Shown here: piece by piece, positions 10,736 through 20,800 of the stretch | Position numbering within the stretch: the stretch's first letter is position 1 | How the letters are laid out: each line of letters opens with the position of its first letter | Assembly (NCBI GenBank): GCA_947683425.1 | Contig: CANTUQ010000078.1 | Span: 4,371,001-4,435,000 of the forward strand | From: Excoecaria cochinchinensis | Taxonomy: Eukaryota > Streptophyta > Magnoliopsida > Malpighiales > Euphorbiaceae | DNA: 64,000 bases | Direction of reading: 5' to 3' | Notes under the pieces: model-generated | Told to the model about the DNA's origin: nothing | The model's input: only the letters and a program-made list of their open reading frames with translations | The model's database searches: none | Made by a program: the position numbers and the translations under genes

Positions 10736-11028
10736 CCATATTTCCAAAATATTAACTCCCCCCGATTCCCTAAAATCTTCTATTGCCGAGAAAAATTCCT
10801 CAATCCATACAAAATCGGAGAATGAAAACTCACAACCTTCTTCCATTTGTCTGGAAATAGACCTTGATGTCTTCATCAGGTAACTCTGATCTGAACTGCC
10901 TTAGGACCCGGTGTCTACAATGGGTTTGTTTGATAAGTCCTATGTATGTGTAAGGTATCAAATGTTATGATGTTGTTTAATGTAGTTATATGGATGTTAT
11001 ACAATGTGATAATATTAACATTAATTGA

Positions 11029-11444
11029 TCGACCTCCTACAGCACCAGCACGGGCGTATGCTATGAAAGCTCGTGAGGAGCATAATGCACTAGAAGTTAT
11101 AGCGGGTACATTTCTACTCTTTGATATGGAAATGTTTGCATTAATTGACCTTGGATCTAAGCATTCATATGTATGTTCTAAGAAGTTATGTGATAAAATG
11201 TCTTCAGTTGATCATTTAGACTATGACATGTGTGACTCGTCTGTTGGGGAATAGTATTACTGTGAATAAGGTGTATAGAGATTGTCCTTTAGTGGTTAAA
11301 GGACATGAATTTCCTATGGATTTGATAGAACTGCCTTTTCATAAGTTTGACTTGATTTTGGAGATGGATTGCTTAAGTACGCATCGAGCTATTGTTAACT
11401 GTAGAAAACAATTGTGCTTAGAAGTTCAAAACAGTCTAAGGTGA
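11029..11444 (+). pseudogene. Chromovirus protease region
   Basis: The frame carries ARAYAMKAREEHNALEVIAG followed by the retropepsin-like block FALIDLGSKHSYVC, where the usual D-x-G-S/A-T pattern reads DLGSKH. It continues to the ILEMDCLSTHRA block typical of Tekay/Del protease-RT linkers. A frameshift separates 11254 from 11223. Protease would cleave the polyprotein; here the catalytic block already deviates. Confidence 0.75.
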
Positions 11445-11584
11445 TTGTGAGGGGTGTACATTTTAATCCTTTGGTAGATCTAATTTTTACTATGCAAGCT
11501 TCTTGGTGTCAGAGAAAAGGATATGAAGCTTTTTTAGCTCTTGTATTAAATTCAAAAAGGGAATAAGTTAGAATACAGGATTTA

Positions 11585-13034
11585 CCTATAGTGAAAGAAT
11601 TTCCTGATGTGTTTCCAAAAGAGTTGACCTGTATACCACCTGAAAGGGAAGTGGATCTGTCGATTGAGATTATGTCGGGTACCGCACCTATCTCTAAGAC
11701 ACCTTATCGTATGGCTTCTACTGAGTTGAAAGAATTAAAGACTCAGTTGCAAGAGTTACTAGATAAGGGTTTTATACGACCAAGTGTATCACCCTGGGGT
11801 GCTCTAGTCCTGTTTGTTAAGAAGAAGGATGGCACAATAAGAATGTGCATTGATTATCGATAGCTTAACAAGGTAACAGTGAAGAACATATTCCTTTACC
11901 TAGGATTGAGGATTTGTTTGATCAGTTGAAAGGAGCTGGTGTATTTTCAAAAATCGATTTGCGATCAGGATACTGTCAGTTACAAGTAAAGCAAGAGGAT
12001 ATTCTGAAGACTGCATTTAGGACTCGATATGGTCATTATGAATTCCTAGTAATGCCATTTGGGTTGACCAATGCACTTGCAGCATTCATGATTTGATGAA
12101 TCGAGTGTTCAAGCCATTTTTTGATCAGTTTGTTGTGGTGTTTATTGACGACATACTTGTGTATTCAAACAATGAGAAAGAACATGAACAACATTTGAGA
12201 ATTGTGCTTCAAACCTTGAGAGAACAACAGTTATATGCTAAGCTTAGTAAATGTGAGCTCTGGCTTAAAAAAGTATCTTTTTTGGGGTCATATTGACTCT
12301 TCTGAGGGCATTAAAGTTGATCCGGCTAAGATAAAAGCAGTAATGAGTTGGAAACTACCCAGAAATGTGCTTGAGATTATAAGTTTCTTGGATTTAGTGG
12401 GTTTTATTGGCATTTTATAAAAGGATTTTAAGTTATTGCTTCTTCGCTCACCAAGTTGCTTCGTAAAGGGGTTAAGTTCATATGGTCAGATAATTGTCAA
12501 GCTAGTTTTGAACAGTTGAAAAAGATGTTAATTGAAGTATCGATTCTGACCCAACGCATTTCAGGTAAAGAATACGCTATGTATAGCGATGCTTCTAGAA
12601 CTGGATTGGGATATGTATTGATGCAAGATGAGAAAGTGATAACCTATGCCTCGAGACAGTTGAAACCGCATGAATAGAACTACCTGACACATGATCTTGA
12701 GTTAGCTGCTGTAGTGTTTGCTTTAAAGATTTATCGCTATTATTTGTATGGTGAAAGATGCAAGATTTTCACTGATCATAAGAGTCTCAAATATTTGCTT
12801 ACTCAAAAAGAGTTGAATTTGAGACAGAGGAAATGGCTTGAGCTGTTTAAAGACTATGACTGTATTGTGGATTACCATCCTAGCAAAACTAATATAGTAG
12901 CTGATGCTTTGAGTAGAAAGTCAGTCTCGACTTTGACATTGCAACATGGCAAGTGGAGATTTGCATCTGATGGGGCTTTAATAGCTCAGTTGAAAGCAAG
13001 TCCTAGTTTGAGGAAAGAGATAGTGGATGCATAG
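11585..13034 (+). pseudogene. Chromovirus reverse transcriptase and RNase H
   Basis: FPDVFPKELTCIPPEREVD opens the RT at 11591. The finger motif DGTIRMCIDYR ends in a TAG at 11861-11863. The palm resumes with FSKIDLRSGYCQL and FGLTNA (11946-12075), and the catalytic YIDD-type motif reads VFIDDILVYS (~12150). RNase H follows (YSDASRTGLGYVLMQ; ASRQLKPHE then TAG at 12675-12677; SKTNIVADALSRK at ~12890). Frameshifts lie near 11890, 12092 and 12285. It would copy RNA to cDNA if intact. Confidence 0.87.
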
Positions 13035-13059
13035 AAAGTATCTTAATTTGCAATAGATT

Positions 13060-13600
13060 ATGCAATCAGTTAGGAATGATGACAAGACTGACTATTCAGT
13101 GAATAAGGAAGGTGTTCTATATTATCAAGATCGATTGTGTGTAGCAAATGATAAAGAGTTAAAAAAGAAGCTTTTGCATGAAGCTCATAATATGGTCTTT
13201 ACTATGCATCCAGGTGGCAATAAAATGTATCAGGATTTGAAACAGTTTTATTTGTGGCCTGGTATGAAGAAAGATGTGGTTGAGTATGTTTTTAAGTGTT
13301 TGACTTGTTAGCAAGTGAAAGCGGAACATCAAGTTCCATCGGGTTTGTTGAATCCTATTCCGATTTCATAGTGGAAATGGAATAATATTACCATGAATTT
13401 TGTAACGGGTCTTCCAATGACATATAAACAGCACGATTCTATATGAGTGATCGTTGATCGATTTTCCAAGTCGGGTCATTTTATTCCGATTCGACTTAAT
13501 TACTCTATGGATCGTTTGGATAAACTATATGTAAATGAGATTGTGCGACTTCATGGTATTCCTTTATCCATTATATCTGGTTGAGACTTGAGGTTTAATG
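13060..13600 (+). pseudogene. Chromovirus integrase, N-terminal part
   Basis: The HHCC zinc finger is visible (HEAHNMVFTMHPGG ... CLTC). It is followed by TAG at 13309-13311, TAG at 13369-13371 and TGA near 13446, then the core start VIVDRFSKSGHFIP. Coding similarity stops about 13600 at a degraded SG-stop-DLRF block, so the rest of the core and any chromodomain are absent. Junction DNA leads directly towards LTR-like sequence. Confidence 0.8.
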
Positions 13601-14150
13601 ATGATGTTAAATATATACATATATGCATAGGAATGGTAAATGATATACTATATGGTGTATTACTTGAAGTATGTATATGATGATATTCAATGTTTGCTAT
13701 GAATGGATATTGTGTGTTGTTTCCCCACTAAGCGTTATCGCTTAGCACAAGTGTTAATCCGTGTAGGTTCTGAAGTAAAGCGCGTGTGAAGGACTGTCCC
13801 GCATCTTCTCTAGTCAACACATTAGGGTCTGCTGTTCTTGTAGGTTCTTTTGTAATTTACAATTTCAAGTTTTTAGCATGTAAAAGAGAAGTGATGTATT
13901 AGTTGAGTTTTGTAACTAAAAGTTATTATCCTGTATATGAAAGTTAACAGTATGTAATATAAGTTGTCACCTAATGTTATGTATATTATCATATGAGATG
14001 GAATGTATCGTGTTGCTTTAGAAGAAATTTGTTAATTCAGGATTTTATTTATAACTAAGTTGTGCATGTATGCATAATTTGATGTGTGTGTGGTGACTCT
14101 TTTCGACTGCCGTAGCAAGGCTATGAGTGCGGTCGGGGAAGGGCGTTACA
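13601..14150 (+). repeat. Probable 3' LTR of the chromovirus remnant
   Basis: The segment contains CCCCACTAAGCGTTATCGCTTAGC (an inverted AAGCG block) and ends CGGTCGGGGAAGGGCGTTACA, an ending I associate with Tekay/Del LTRs. The start is not sharply defined and there is no second LTR for comparison. Confidence 0.5.
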
Positions 14151-14989
14151 CTCCAAATCAGCCTTTTTGTCCGTTCAGACATTTTCTCATTAAATCAATT
14201 TAAGAATTTATAGCCACCACACTCCTGAATATCCAAAATCAAAAGATGGAAAAGGGGACAAATTTAGTATTCAAAGAAATCCAAAATTAAAAGTTCATTT
14301 TCCACCGAACTAAACCATTACAAAAGCTGAATCAGATGATGAACCTTATAATTAAATAAATTATAAAATCTTACCGTTCTAATTTCACAAGCCTAAAACC
14401 AACATCTAGGATTTAATTTAGACCATGAAATCCTCAAAATAGCTAGCTTTCTGCATTTGCACACATTCTCATTGCCTTGAATTTTCTCGCCAAATAACTT
14501 CTCTTTGCACCAATAATTTTGATAAATTTTAGAGATTCTTTTTGGATGTAGGGCATAAAAATGGAAAATGGGAGAACGTTGTAACAAAGTAGAAAAAGAA
14601 GAAGAAGAAGAAAAAGATAACAGGTTGAAGACCGTTTTAAGCCTTTAATTATAAGGCTTTTGAAATTTTTCCATTGGGAATGGTCATCTATTAATAGGTT
14701 AACATGCATTTTATTGAGTGCGTTACGCGCGTTATGCTATGTCATTTTTTGTGTTTATTTTTTGTACAATAGTCAAGTTTAAGTGTATTTGGTCAAAGTA
14801 AAAATTCAGATATTTTAATGACTTTTGGTGTCAAGTTTGAGGCTCTTATATATTATTCCTAAAAAAAAAATAACATGTCTAAATATTATATTTCAAATAA
14901 AGCAAAAGGTGCATTTTTTCCTCTAACATTTTTTTAAATGGATAATGTTCTCCCTAATGTTTCTTTTGGGATAAATTTTCTCCTAACGT
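14151..14989. other. Stretch without recognised genes
   Basis: AT-rich DNA with scattered stops in all frames. No exon, TE domain or clear inverted termini are seen. The part from ~14870 (TCTAACATTTTTTTAAATGG... CTCCCTAATG) has the repeated phrasing of long-TIR Mutator-like elements found elsewhere in the window. Confidence 0.3.
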
Positions 14990-15174
14990 TAGTAAAATGA
15001 GAGATTGAAACCGGATTTATTCGCTTTACTAGGCCTATCCTCAAGAGCTGAACTAACATCACTAGCAGAGCTTGAAGTAGCCGAGTCCTGCTGCCTCTTG
15101 TCGATATCATCATCAACAACGGCCAAACAAACGACTCAATTGAAACTTGAACCAATGAATCTCAATCTCCACAT
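14990..15174 (-). pseudogene. Exon-like fragment, possibly captured gene piece
   Basis: A minus-strand frame begins ATG at 15174 (MWRLRFIGSSFN), hits TGA at 15136-15138, then continues with DDDIDKRQQDSATSSSASDV and a short tail to a TAA near 14988. Its Ser/Asp/Glu-rich, codon-like composition looks like a protein N-terminus, unlike its surroundings. I do not recognise the gene. Related phrases on both sides (GGATAAATTTTCTCCTAACGTT and AGGACAAATTTACCTCTAAAATT when reversed) hint at inverted ends of a gene-capturing element. Weak evidence. Confidence 0.25.
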
Positions 15175-15598
15175 CCTCAAAGAAGAAGAAGAAGTTTGGT
15201 AGCTAAATTGCAGAGAAGAAAAAATTTTCTTTTTTTGATGAAAGTTGAAACTCTTTCAGAAGCAATCATGTAAGTTCCATAGAGGTGGTCCCTCTATTAC
15301 TCCTTGAAGGAATTTATCTCAGTAGGTGGGTAGTAACGGAGAAAACGGGATTTGAGTGAGAAAAAAAAGAGGAGCAAGAGGGAAAAAGAAGAGTCTTGTG
15401 TTGAGTGATGTGTCCAATACATATACGATATGTGCCATATTTTATCTATATTTGTGATTAACTAATGGCAGAATAGTTATAGCAGGAAGTAACGGTAAAA
15501 ATAAAAATTTTCATTTTATAAATTTTAGAGGTAAATTTGTCCTAAAAAAATATTAAAATAAAATTGACCATTTCAAAAATGGCAGCCGCAAAACTTCA

Positions 15599-16726
15599 GG
15601 ATGCGTTCAGGGAGATTTTTGTTTTCAATTTTTTTTTCAAAAATAAAATAAAAACTCGTTCGACAAACTTTTTTCAAAATGTAATTTTTAGGATTTTGCT
15701 AATTTATTCTTATTATCGCCGCCGCCGCCGCCACACCGCTACCATCATTGCCGCCGCTACTGCCACCACCACGCCTTCGCCTCCACCTCCACCATCGCCG
15801 CTGCCACCACCACGCCTCCGCCGCCGCCGCTGCTACCACCACGCCACTGCCGCCACCGCCTCTATTGCCACCACCACGCCTCCGCCATCGCCGCTGCTTA
15901 GGCTGAAAAGGATATCCTTGACATCCTAGGCCCAGAATCTCCTTATATGCCCTTCTGCCACGTGTCGCCAGGTAACGTCTCCACGTTGGTGCCGCATTTA
16001 GGTACTTTTTCCCTCTTTTTGGATTTCGCTTCCCTCACGGCTCGAACCCTGGCAACTCCACAGCGTTGGGGATACAAGGTAGGCTCTGATATCATTAGGC
16101 TGAAAAGGATATCCTTGACATCCTAGGCCCAGAATCTCCGGCGTTACCTCCGCTGCCACCACCACGCCTTCGCTGCCACTATCACGCCTCCGCCATCGCC
16201 GCTGCCACCGCTGCTGCCACCATAACCACACTTCCTCTACCATCACAACCACACTGCTACCGCTACCGCCACCACTACAACCACTCCACCACACCGCCGC
16301 CACCACCACACCGCTGCCGTTTCCACTACCACCACGCAGCCACCGCCGCTTCCGCCACTACACCATCACCACACTGCTGCCGTCAACACCACCACCACCA
16401 TGCCGCCACCACCACCACCATTGCCACCACACTGCCGCCACTACCACCACAATCACACAACCGTCACCTCGACCGCTACCACACCACCATCACCCCAACC
16501 ACCACCACCACACTGCCTCTGCTGCCACTGCCGCCACTGTTACCACCAAAATTATTATTATAATATACATAAATAATTAAAAATATATATGAATAATTAA
16601 AAAGTATGATAAAATTTTTAAATATATAAAACAGTTTCTAAAAAATAAATAACAAAAATTAAAAATAATTTTTAAATTTTAAAAATAAAAATAAAAAACT
16701 AAAAACTTACAATTTTACCAAATGCC
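15599..16726. mobile_element. PIF/Harbinger-type MITE with CCG/CCA repeats, copy 1
   Basis: It starts GGATGCGTTCAGGGAG and ends TTACCAAATGCC, matching the ends of copy 2 at 16797-17728. It has the same interior order: AAAACTCGTTCG block, CTAATTTATTCTTATTATCG, a CCG/CCA/CCT-rich microsatellite (~15715-16545), then an AT-rich tail with AAATAATTAAAAATATAT. A mini-LTR element splits the microsatellite (15897-16140). The proline/histidine-rich ORFs read through it are artefacts of the trinucleotide repeats. Confidence 0.65.
15897..16140 (-). mobile_element. Mini-LTR retroelement (SMART/TRIM-like), ~240 bp
   Basis: Identical 44-bp direct repeats lie at 15899-15942 and 16097-16140, enclosing only ~154 bp. 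On the minus strand, a few bases inside the right-hand repeat, TGATATCAGAGC matches the initiator-tRNA-Met primer site TGGTATCAGAGC at 11 of 12 positions. Just before the other repeat is a purine-rich GGCAGAAGGG, a possible polypurine tract. This is the layout of a complete but tiny non-coding LTR element. It has no coding capacity and would need enzymes supplied in trans. It is nested within the microsatellite of MITE copy 1. Confidence 0.6.
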
Positions 16727-16796
16727 TTCAAATAATATTGCAAATATCCAATTTAACTTCGGTATTGTCCCCGTTAAACCTCTTCCTAAATCCTTA

Positions 16797-17728
16797 GGAT
16801 GCGTTCGGAGAGGTTTTTATTTTCGATTTTTTATTTTTTTTTTCAAAAATAAAACAAAAACTCGTTCGGCAAACTTTTTTTGTTTCGATTTTTGCAAAAA
16901 TTTAAAGAAGTGATTTTCACATTTAAAACAGAAACTAAAATCTTCAAAATATAGTTTTTAGAATTTTGCTAATTTATACTTATTATCGCCGCCACCACCA
17001 CCACCACCACCATCACCACCACACCGCTACCATGATTGCCGCCGCTACTGCCGCCGCCACGCCTTCGCCTCCTCCCCTCCTCCGCCTCCGCCTCCGCCAT
17101 CGCCGCTGCCACCACCACCGCCGCCGCCGCTATTGCCACCACCACGCCTTCGCCACCACTACGCCTCCACTGCCACCATCACGCCTCTACCATCGCCGCT
17201 GCCACGACCACGCCACTACAGCCGCCGCGGCCACCACAACCACACCGCCTCCACCATCACAACCACACTGCTACCGCCACTGCCACCACTACAACGCCGC
17301 CACCACTACAACCACGCCACCACTACAACCACACCACCACACCGCTGCCACCACCACACTGCTGCCGTCTCCACCACTACCACGCAGCCACCGCCGCCAC
17401 CGCTACTACCACCACACTGCCGCCGTCTCCACCACCACCACCATGCTGCTGCCACCACCACCACCGCCACCACACTGCCGCCACTACCACCGCTACCACA
17501 CCACCGTCACCTTAACCACCACCGCCACCACCATATTGCCTCTGCTATCACCAACATTATTATTATAATATACATAAATAATTAAAAAAATATATGAATA
17601 ATTAAAAAATATGATAAAATTTTTAAATATATAAAACAGTTTATAAAAAATAAATAACAAAAACTAAAAATAATTTTTAAATTTTAAAAATAAAAAATTA
17701 AAAACTTACAAACTTACCAAACACATCC
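16797..17728. mobile_element. PIF/Harbinger-type MITE with CCG/CCA repeats, copy 2
   Basis: Termini are GGATGCGTTCGGAGAGG (left) and, reversed, GGATGTGTTTGGTAAG (right). They are flanked by TTA on both sides (16794-16796 and 17729-17731), the PIF/Harbinger target duplication. The core (16985-17550) is an imperfect CCN trinucleotide array; the tail is AT-rich and nearly identical to that of copy 1. The right end lies only 170 bp upstream of the NBS1 start codon, inside its likely promoter. Confidence 0.72.
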
Positions 17729-17898
17729 TTATGTTATCATTATTATTATTTTTCTGCGGTTCTGGAAACATGACTAAAACCATGACCTAAACCTGAACCT
17801 ATGAAATGTAGAAACCATAGATATTTGGAGATATTCTAAGATCAAGAATTGCGGGGGAAAGCTTCTCCAGATTAATTATCTTATACTCGCATATACAA

Positions 17899-20800
17899 AT
17901 GGTGTGGGCTCTGTTTCCAGCAGATCCTCGCACAGGTCATTTGCACCCTCACACTTTATCCTTCTTCTCCTTCAATTTGTCGATTCTGGCCTTGTGTTTT
18001 CAATTTCTTGTGAATTTATGGATTTGCTCTGGAATTTTTTTCTTTTTTAATCTAGAAAGTAGTTTTAGTGGGAATGATTCAGTGGATTTTGTTAGCTTCC
18101 CATTGATAATATTTTCTGAATCATGAGTGACTGTCAAAAGAGAATAAGCAATTTCTGCGTATTTATGCTGCTTTTACTATAAGGAGTTTGTTTTGCTGCG
18201 ATTAACTGACAGTTGTTACAGGTGAGGATAAATACTTCATCTTCAAGAAGGGAACGTATAAAGTTGGTCGAAAAGGTACATGGGTAGTTTTATTTTGCAC
18301 TTAAGGGTATGATGCTTGTGTGCTTGTCTTCTGACGCTGTAATGAACAATATGGAAGAGTTTGTACTGATTACTTGTAACATAAAATGTTAAAGGTTATG
18401 TGTTTAGGTAAAAAAAGAACTCAGTAGTTATTTTTTGTCGATTCCTTTCTAAAAACGTGACCAATTTTATTAGTATATAAGCAAATAAACATTTTTACAG
18501 TTAATTGTGAATTGTGTGGATTTTCGCAAGTCACAGTCCCTAATGTTTCAGGCTTCTGTGAACTTGGAATATATGTGTAACTAGACTAATGTATTTGTTT
18601 GTCTTTCGCTTAATTGATGTTTCGTTCTAAAGTTAAGATCAATATGCTTGGCTTTCCACTATTTAATTATTGGAAAAAGAAAAAAAACACTTTTATTCCA
18701 TTTATCCCTCTAATTTCACATCCTAAGAAAGTATGTTTGAGAACTTCAAAGGGTGTTTCATTTATTTTTATAATATTGAACTGAAATTCCCTTTTTTGTA
18801 GGTTGTGATGTGATTATAAACAAAGACAAAGGAGTTTCTCGAATCCATTCAGAGATAGCTGTTGATGAGATGATCTCATTGACCTCAATGGGTACTAAAT
18901 CTGACCAGTGCTCTAGAGTTAGGATTAGGGATTGCTCAAAGTATGGGACGTTCATTAACAAGATTCTTGGTTCGAAGGAAAAGGTTCATGAACTTCCTAA
19001 TAAAGAAACAACTTTAAAAGATGGAGACCTGGTTTCATTTGGAACTGGTAATGCAACATATAGGCAAGTAATTTTCTATGTTTTTAACCTTTTTTCTTTC
19101 TTCTGCTATTCATTTTTTGTTTGGTTCAGGTAGATATATTTTACTTGTATGGTTCTTCTGCAGGTTTTCTTTTGTTCCACTTGTATTTTTTGTCTACTCC
19201 AAGTCCTGTCAAGTGAATAATCTCCTACAGGACAAAGTTTTGTCAATTGGTTAGTGAAAAAGACCTTATTTAACTTAACATGCCCCATATATGTCTTCTA
19301 AAATGTAATTTATTTACATGTTTGACATTTTTATTTTTTCTTATTTTTCTGGGGGGAGGGTAGGTTGGGTCTTGCACGTTATAAATATTAATTCCCAATT
19401 CATAGTAGGATGATCTACAAAGCAGAATTTGTGACTCCAAACCGAAGTACATTTGATAAAGTGGTTAAGAGAAGAGTTGGTTGGAATTGATTAATATAAT
19501 TGCTAACTCATGTTGTCTTTATGTTGGGACTATGTTTCAACTCTGCCCTTTTTTTCTGCCACCACATTGGCCAGACTTGTTATAACTAATTTTATTTATT
19601 GTCATTAATATGGTTTTGAATTACATTCTTTTTACCTTGCCAATGCAGATTTAGGGTGGTAATACATTTTAGGAATGCCATTTATTTTTGCTGCATTAGG
19701 AATAATAAACTAGAGATAATTCATTTAGGAAGTTGCATCCCTTTTTACATTTTGCTTTAGTATACAGTTGGCTTTTAAATGAAAATTATTCTAGCTGTGT
19801 TTTTTATTACTCAGTATATGACGAAATAAAGAATATAATTAATGGCAGCTATGAGTTACACTGCATCGTAAACTTGTGATGTGATTCAGTGATGTCTTTA
19901 AACTCCCAGAGGATTTTATGTAGATTTTATTACATGTAATATGATTCTGTAATTTCTTTCCCAAAGTTTGTTATATATTTAATTACTTGGAATGTGTTTC
20001 AGTAATTTATTTAAAAGGGATTAGTGCAATTTCGATAGTCTGCCCATGTAGCCTAATTCCTAAATGATTTTTGTTTTCTAAGGCGGAGGTATCTCCATTT
20101 CTCCATGAATAAAATATGACTAGTTATGCATGGAAACCCTTTCATCTCTTATAACCTTTGAAATCTTTACTGAAAGCAATTGCTTTGTGCGCTCACGTGC
20201 GTGCGTGTGTGTATATATATATATATATTTTTTTTTTTTCTCTTTTTGGTCTAGTTTTGCTCTAGGATTATTGCTCATGGAAATTAGGTTGTGCCCTGTT
20301 CAAATTTTTCACACTTTTCTGTTTATTTTGTTCATAGGCGCCCATATTTCTTTACAATTGACTGAAGAGTGTACACATGTACTTGTTGATCATCAAACTT
20401 CAGTGAATAATGATGTTATCAATGCTCTTGTTGCTAAGAAACCTGTGGTTCTCCTGAGTTGGGCTGAGGTAGGTGGTGTATTTGCCATATTTCTGATTTT
20501 CTATTTAGTCATGCTGCTTAGTTTACATATTGAATTTGAAACCTGTAAGGCACTTATTTCTTGATTTTAACGAATTGATGGATAGTAAATGGATGGAGCT
20601 CTGTAAGGCAACAGTTAATTACTTCTGCAAGGTTTAATCTTTACAGTTGGCTTGACTTATCATAGAAATTTTTATGTTATTGATGATATCTTGTGGGGCT
20701 TATCTTTTTTGGTTATATTCCATATTAATATAAAGTAGTTCAGATGAAAGTAAGCATTTTTATACCTATAGGTGGCCATTTGGAGAATGACTGTATTATT

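Larger units (their letters stand above)
1..10919 (-). mobile_element. Tat/Ogre-lineage Ty3/gypsy retrotransposon, 3' end off the window
   Basis: Read on the minus strand, the order is 5' LTR (8460-10919), primer-binding site (8441-8458), leader with a nested MITE, gag (~7016-5990), RT-RNase H (~5838-4316), a second RNase H of plant RNase HI type (~4200-3300) and integrase (~3300-2489). Two RNase H domains in pol, a TGGCGAC-type primer site and a long LTR are hallmarks of the Tat/Ogre lineage. An extra antisense ORF lies between integrase and the missing 3' LTR. The copy is dead: frameshifts near 4185, 4310 and 5525, several in-frame TAG codons, and no protease motif between gag and RT. The 3' LTR is expected left of position 1, so target-site duplications cannot be checked. 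Confidence 0.88.
8460..10919 (-). repeat. 5' LTR of the Tat element (~2.46 kb)
   Basis: In the element's orientation it begins TGTAGACACCGGG (10919 leftwards) and ends ...CACA at 8460, next to the primer-binding site. TG...CA ends and ~2.5-kb length suit Tat/Ogre. It contains GC-rich hairpin and tandem blocks at 9560-9665 and 10395-10735, and two imperfect copies of a ~100-bp TTTTGGGCAA...GGATGGTCCTCTAA unit at about 8555-8830. The partner LTR is off the window, so the boundaries rest on one copy. Confidence 0.7.
10920..14150 (+). mobile_element. Ty3/gypsy chromovirus remnant (Tekay/Del-like), truncated at both coding ends
   Basis: The order is protease, RT, RNase H, integrase zinc finger and core, then a 3' LTR ending ...GGGCGTTACA at 14150. 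Gag is missing: the Tat LTR starts only ~110 bp before the first protease residues. The integrase C-terminus and chromodomain are missing as well. The layout fits an internally deleted element interrupted on its left by the Tat insertion. Frameshifts and transition-type stop codons are numerous. Confidence 0.8.

Noticed and set aside
15940..16096. SINE or tRNA-derived element suggested by GGGTTCGAGCC (B-box-like)
   Set aside because: There is no proper A box at the right distance and no A- or T-rich tail. The direct repeats and primer-site match favour a mini-LTR element.
15564..17585. Long Pro/His/Thr-rich ORFs in three overlapping frames
   Set aside because: They are translations of CCG/CCA trinucleotide repeats inside the MITEs. 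All frames stay open because of the repeat, with no start context or domain.
18758..18961. Minus-strand 67-aa ORF
   Set aside because: It is antisense to NBS1 exon 3, which has a strong FHA match.
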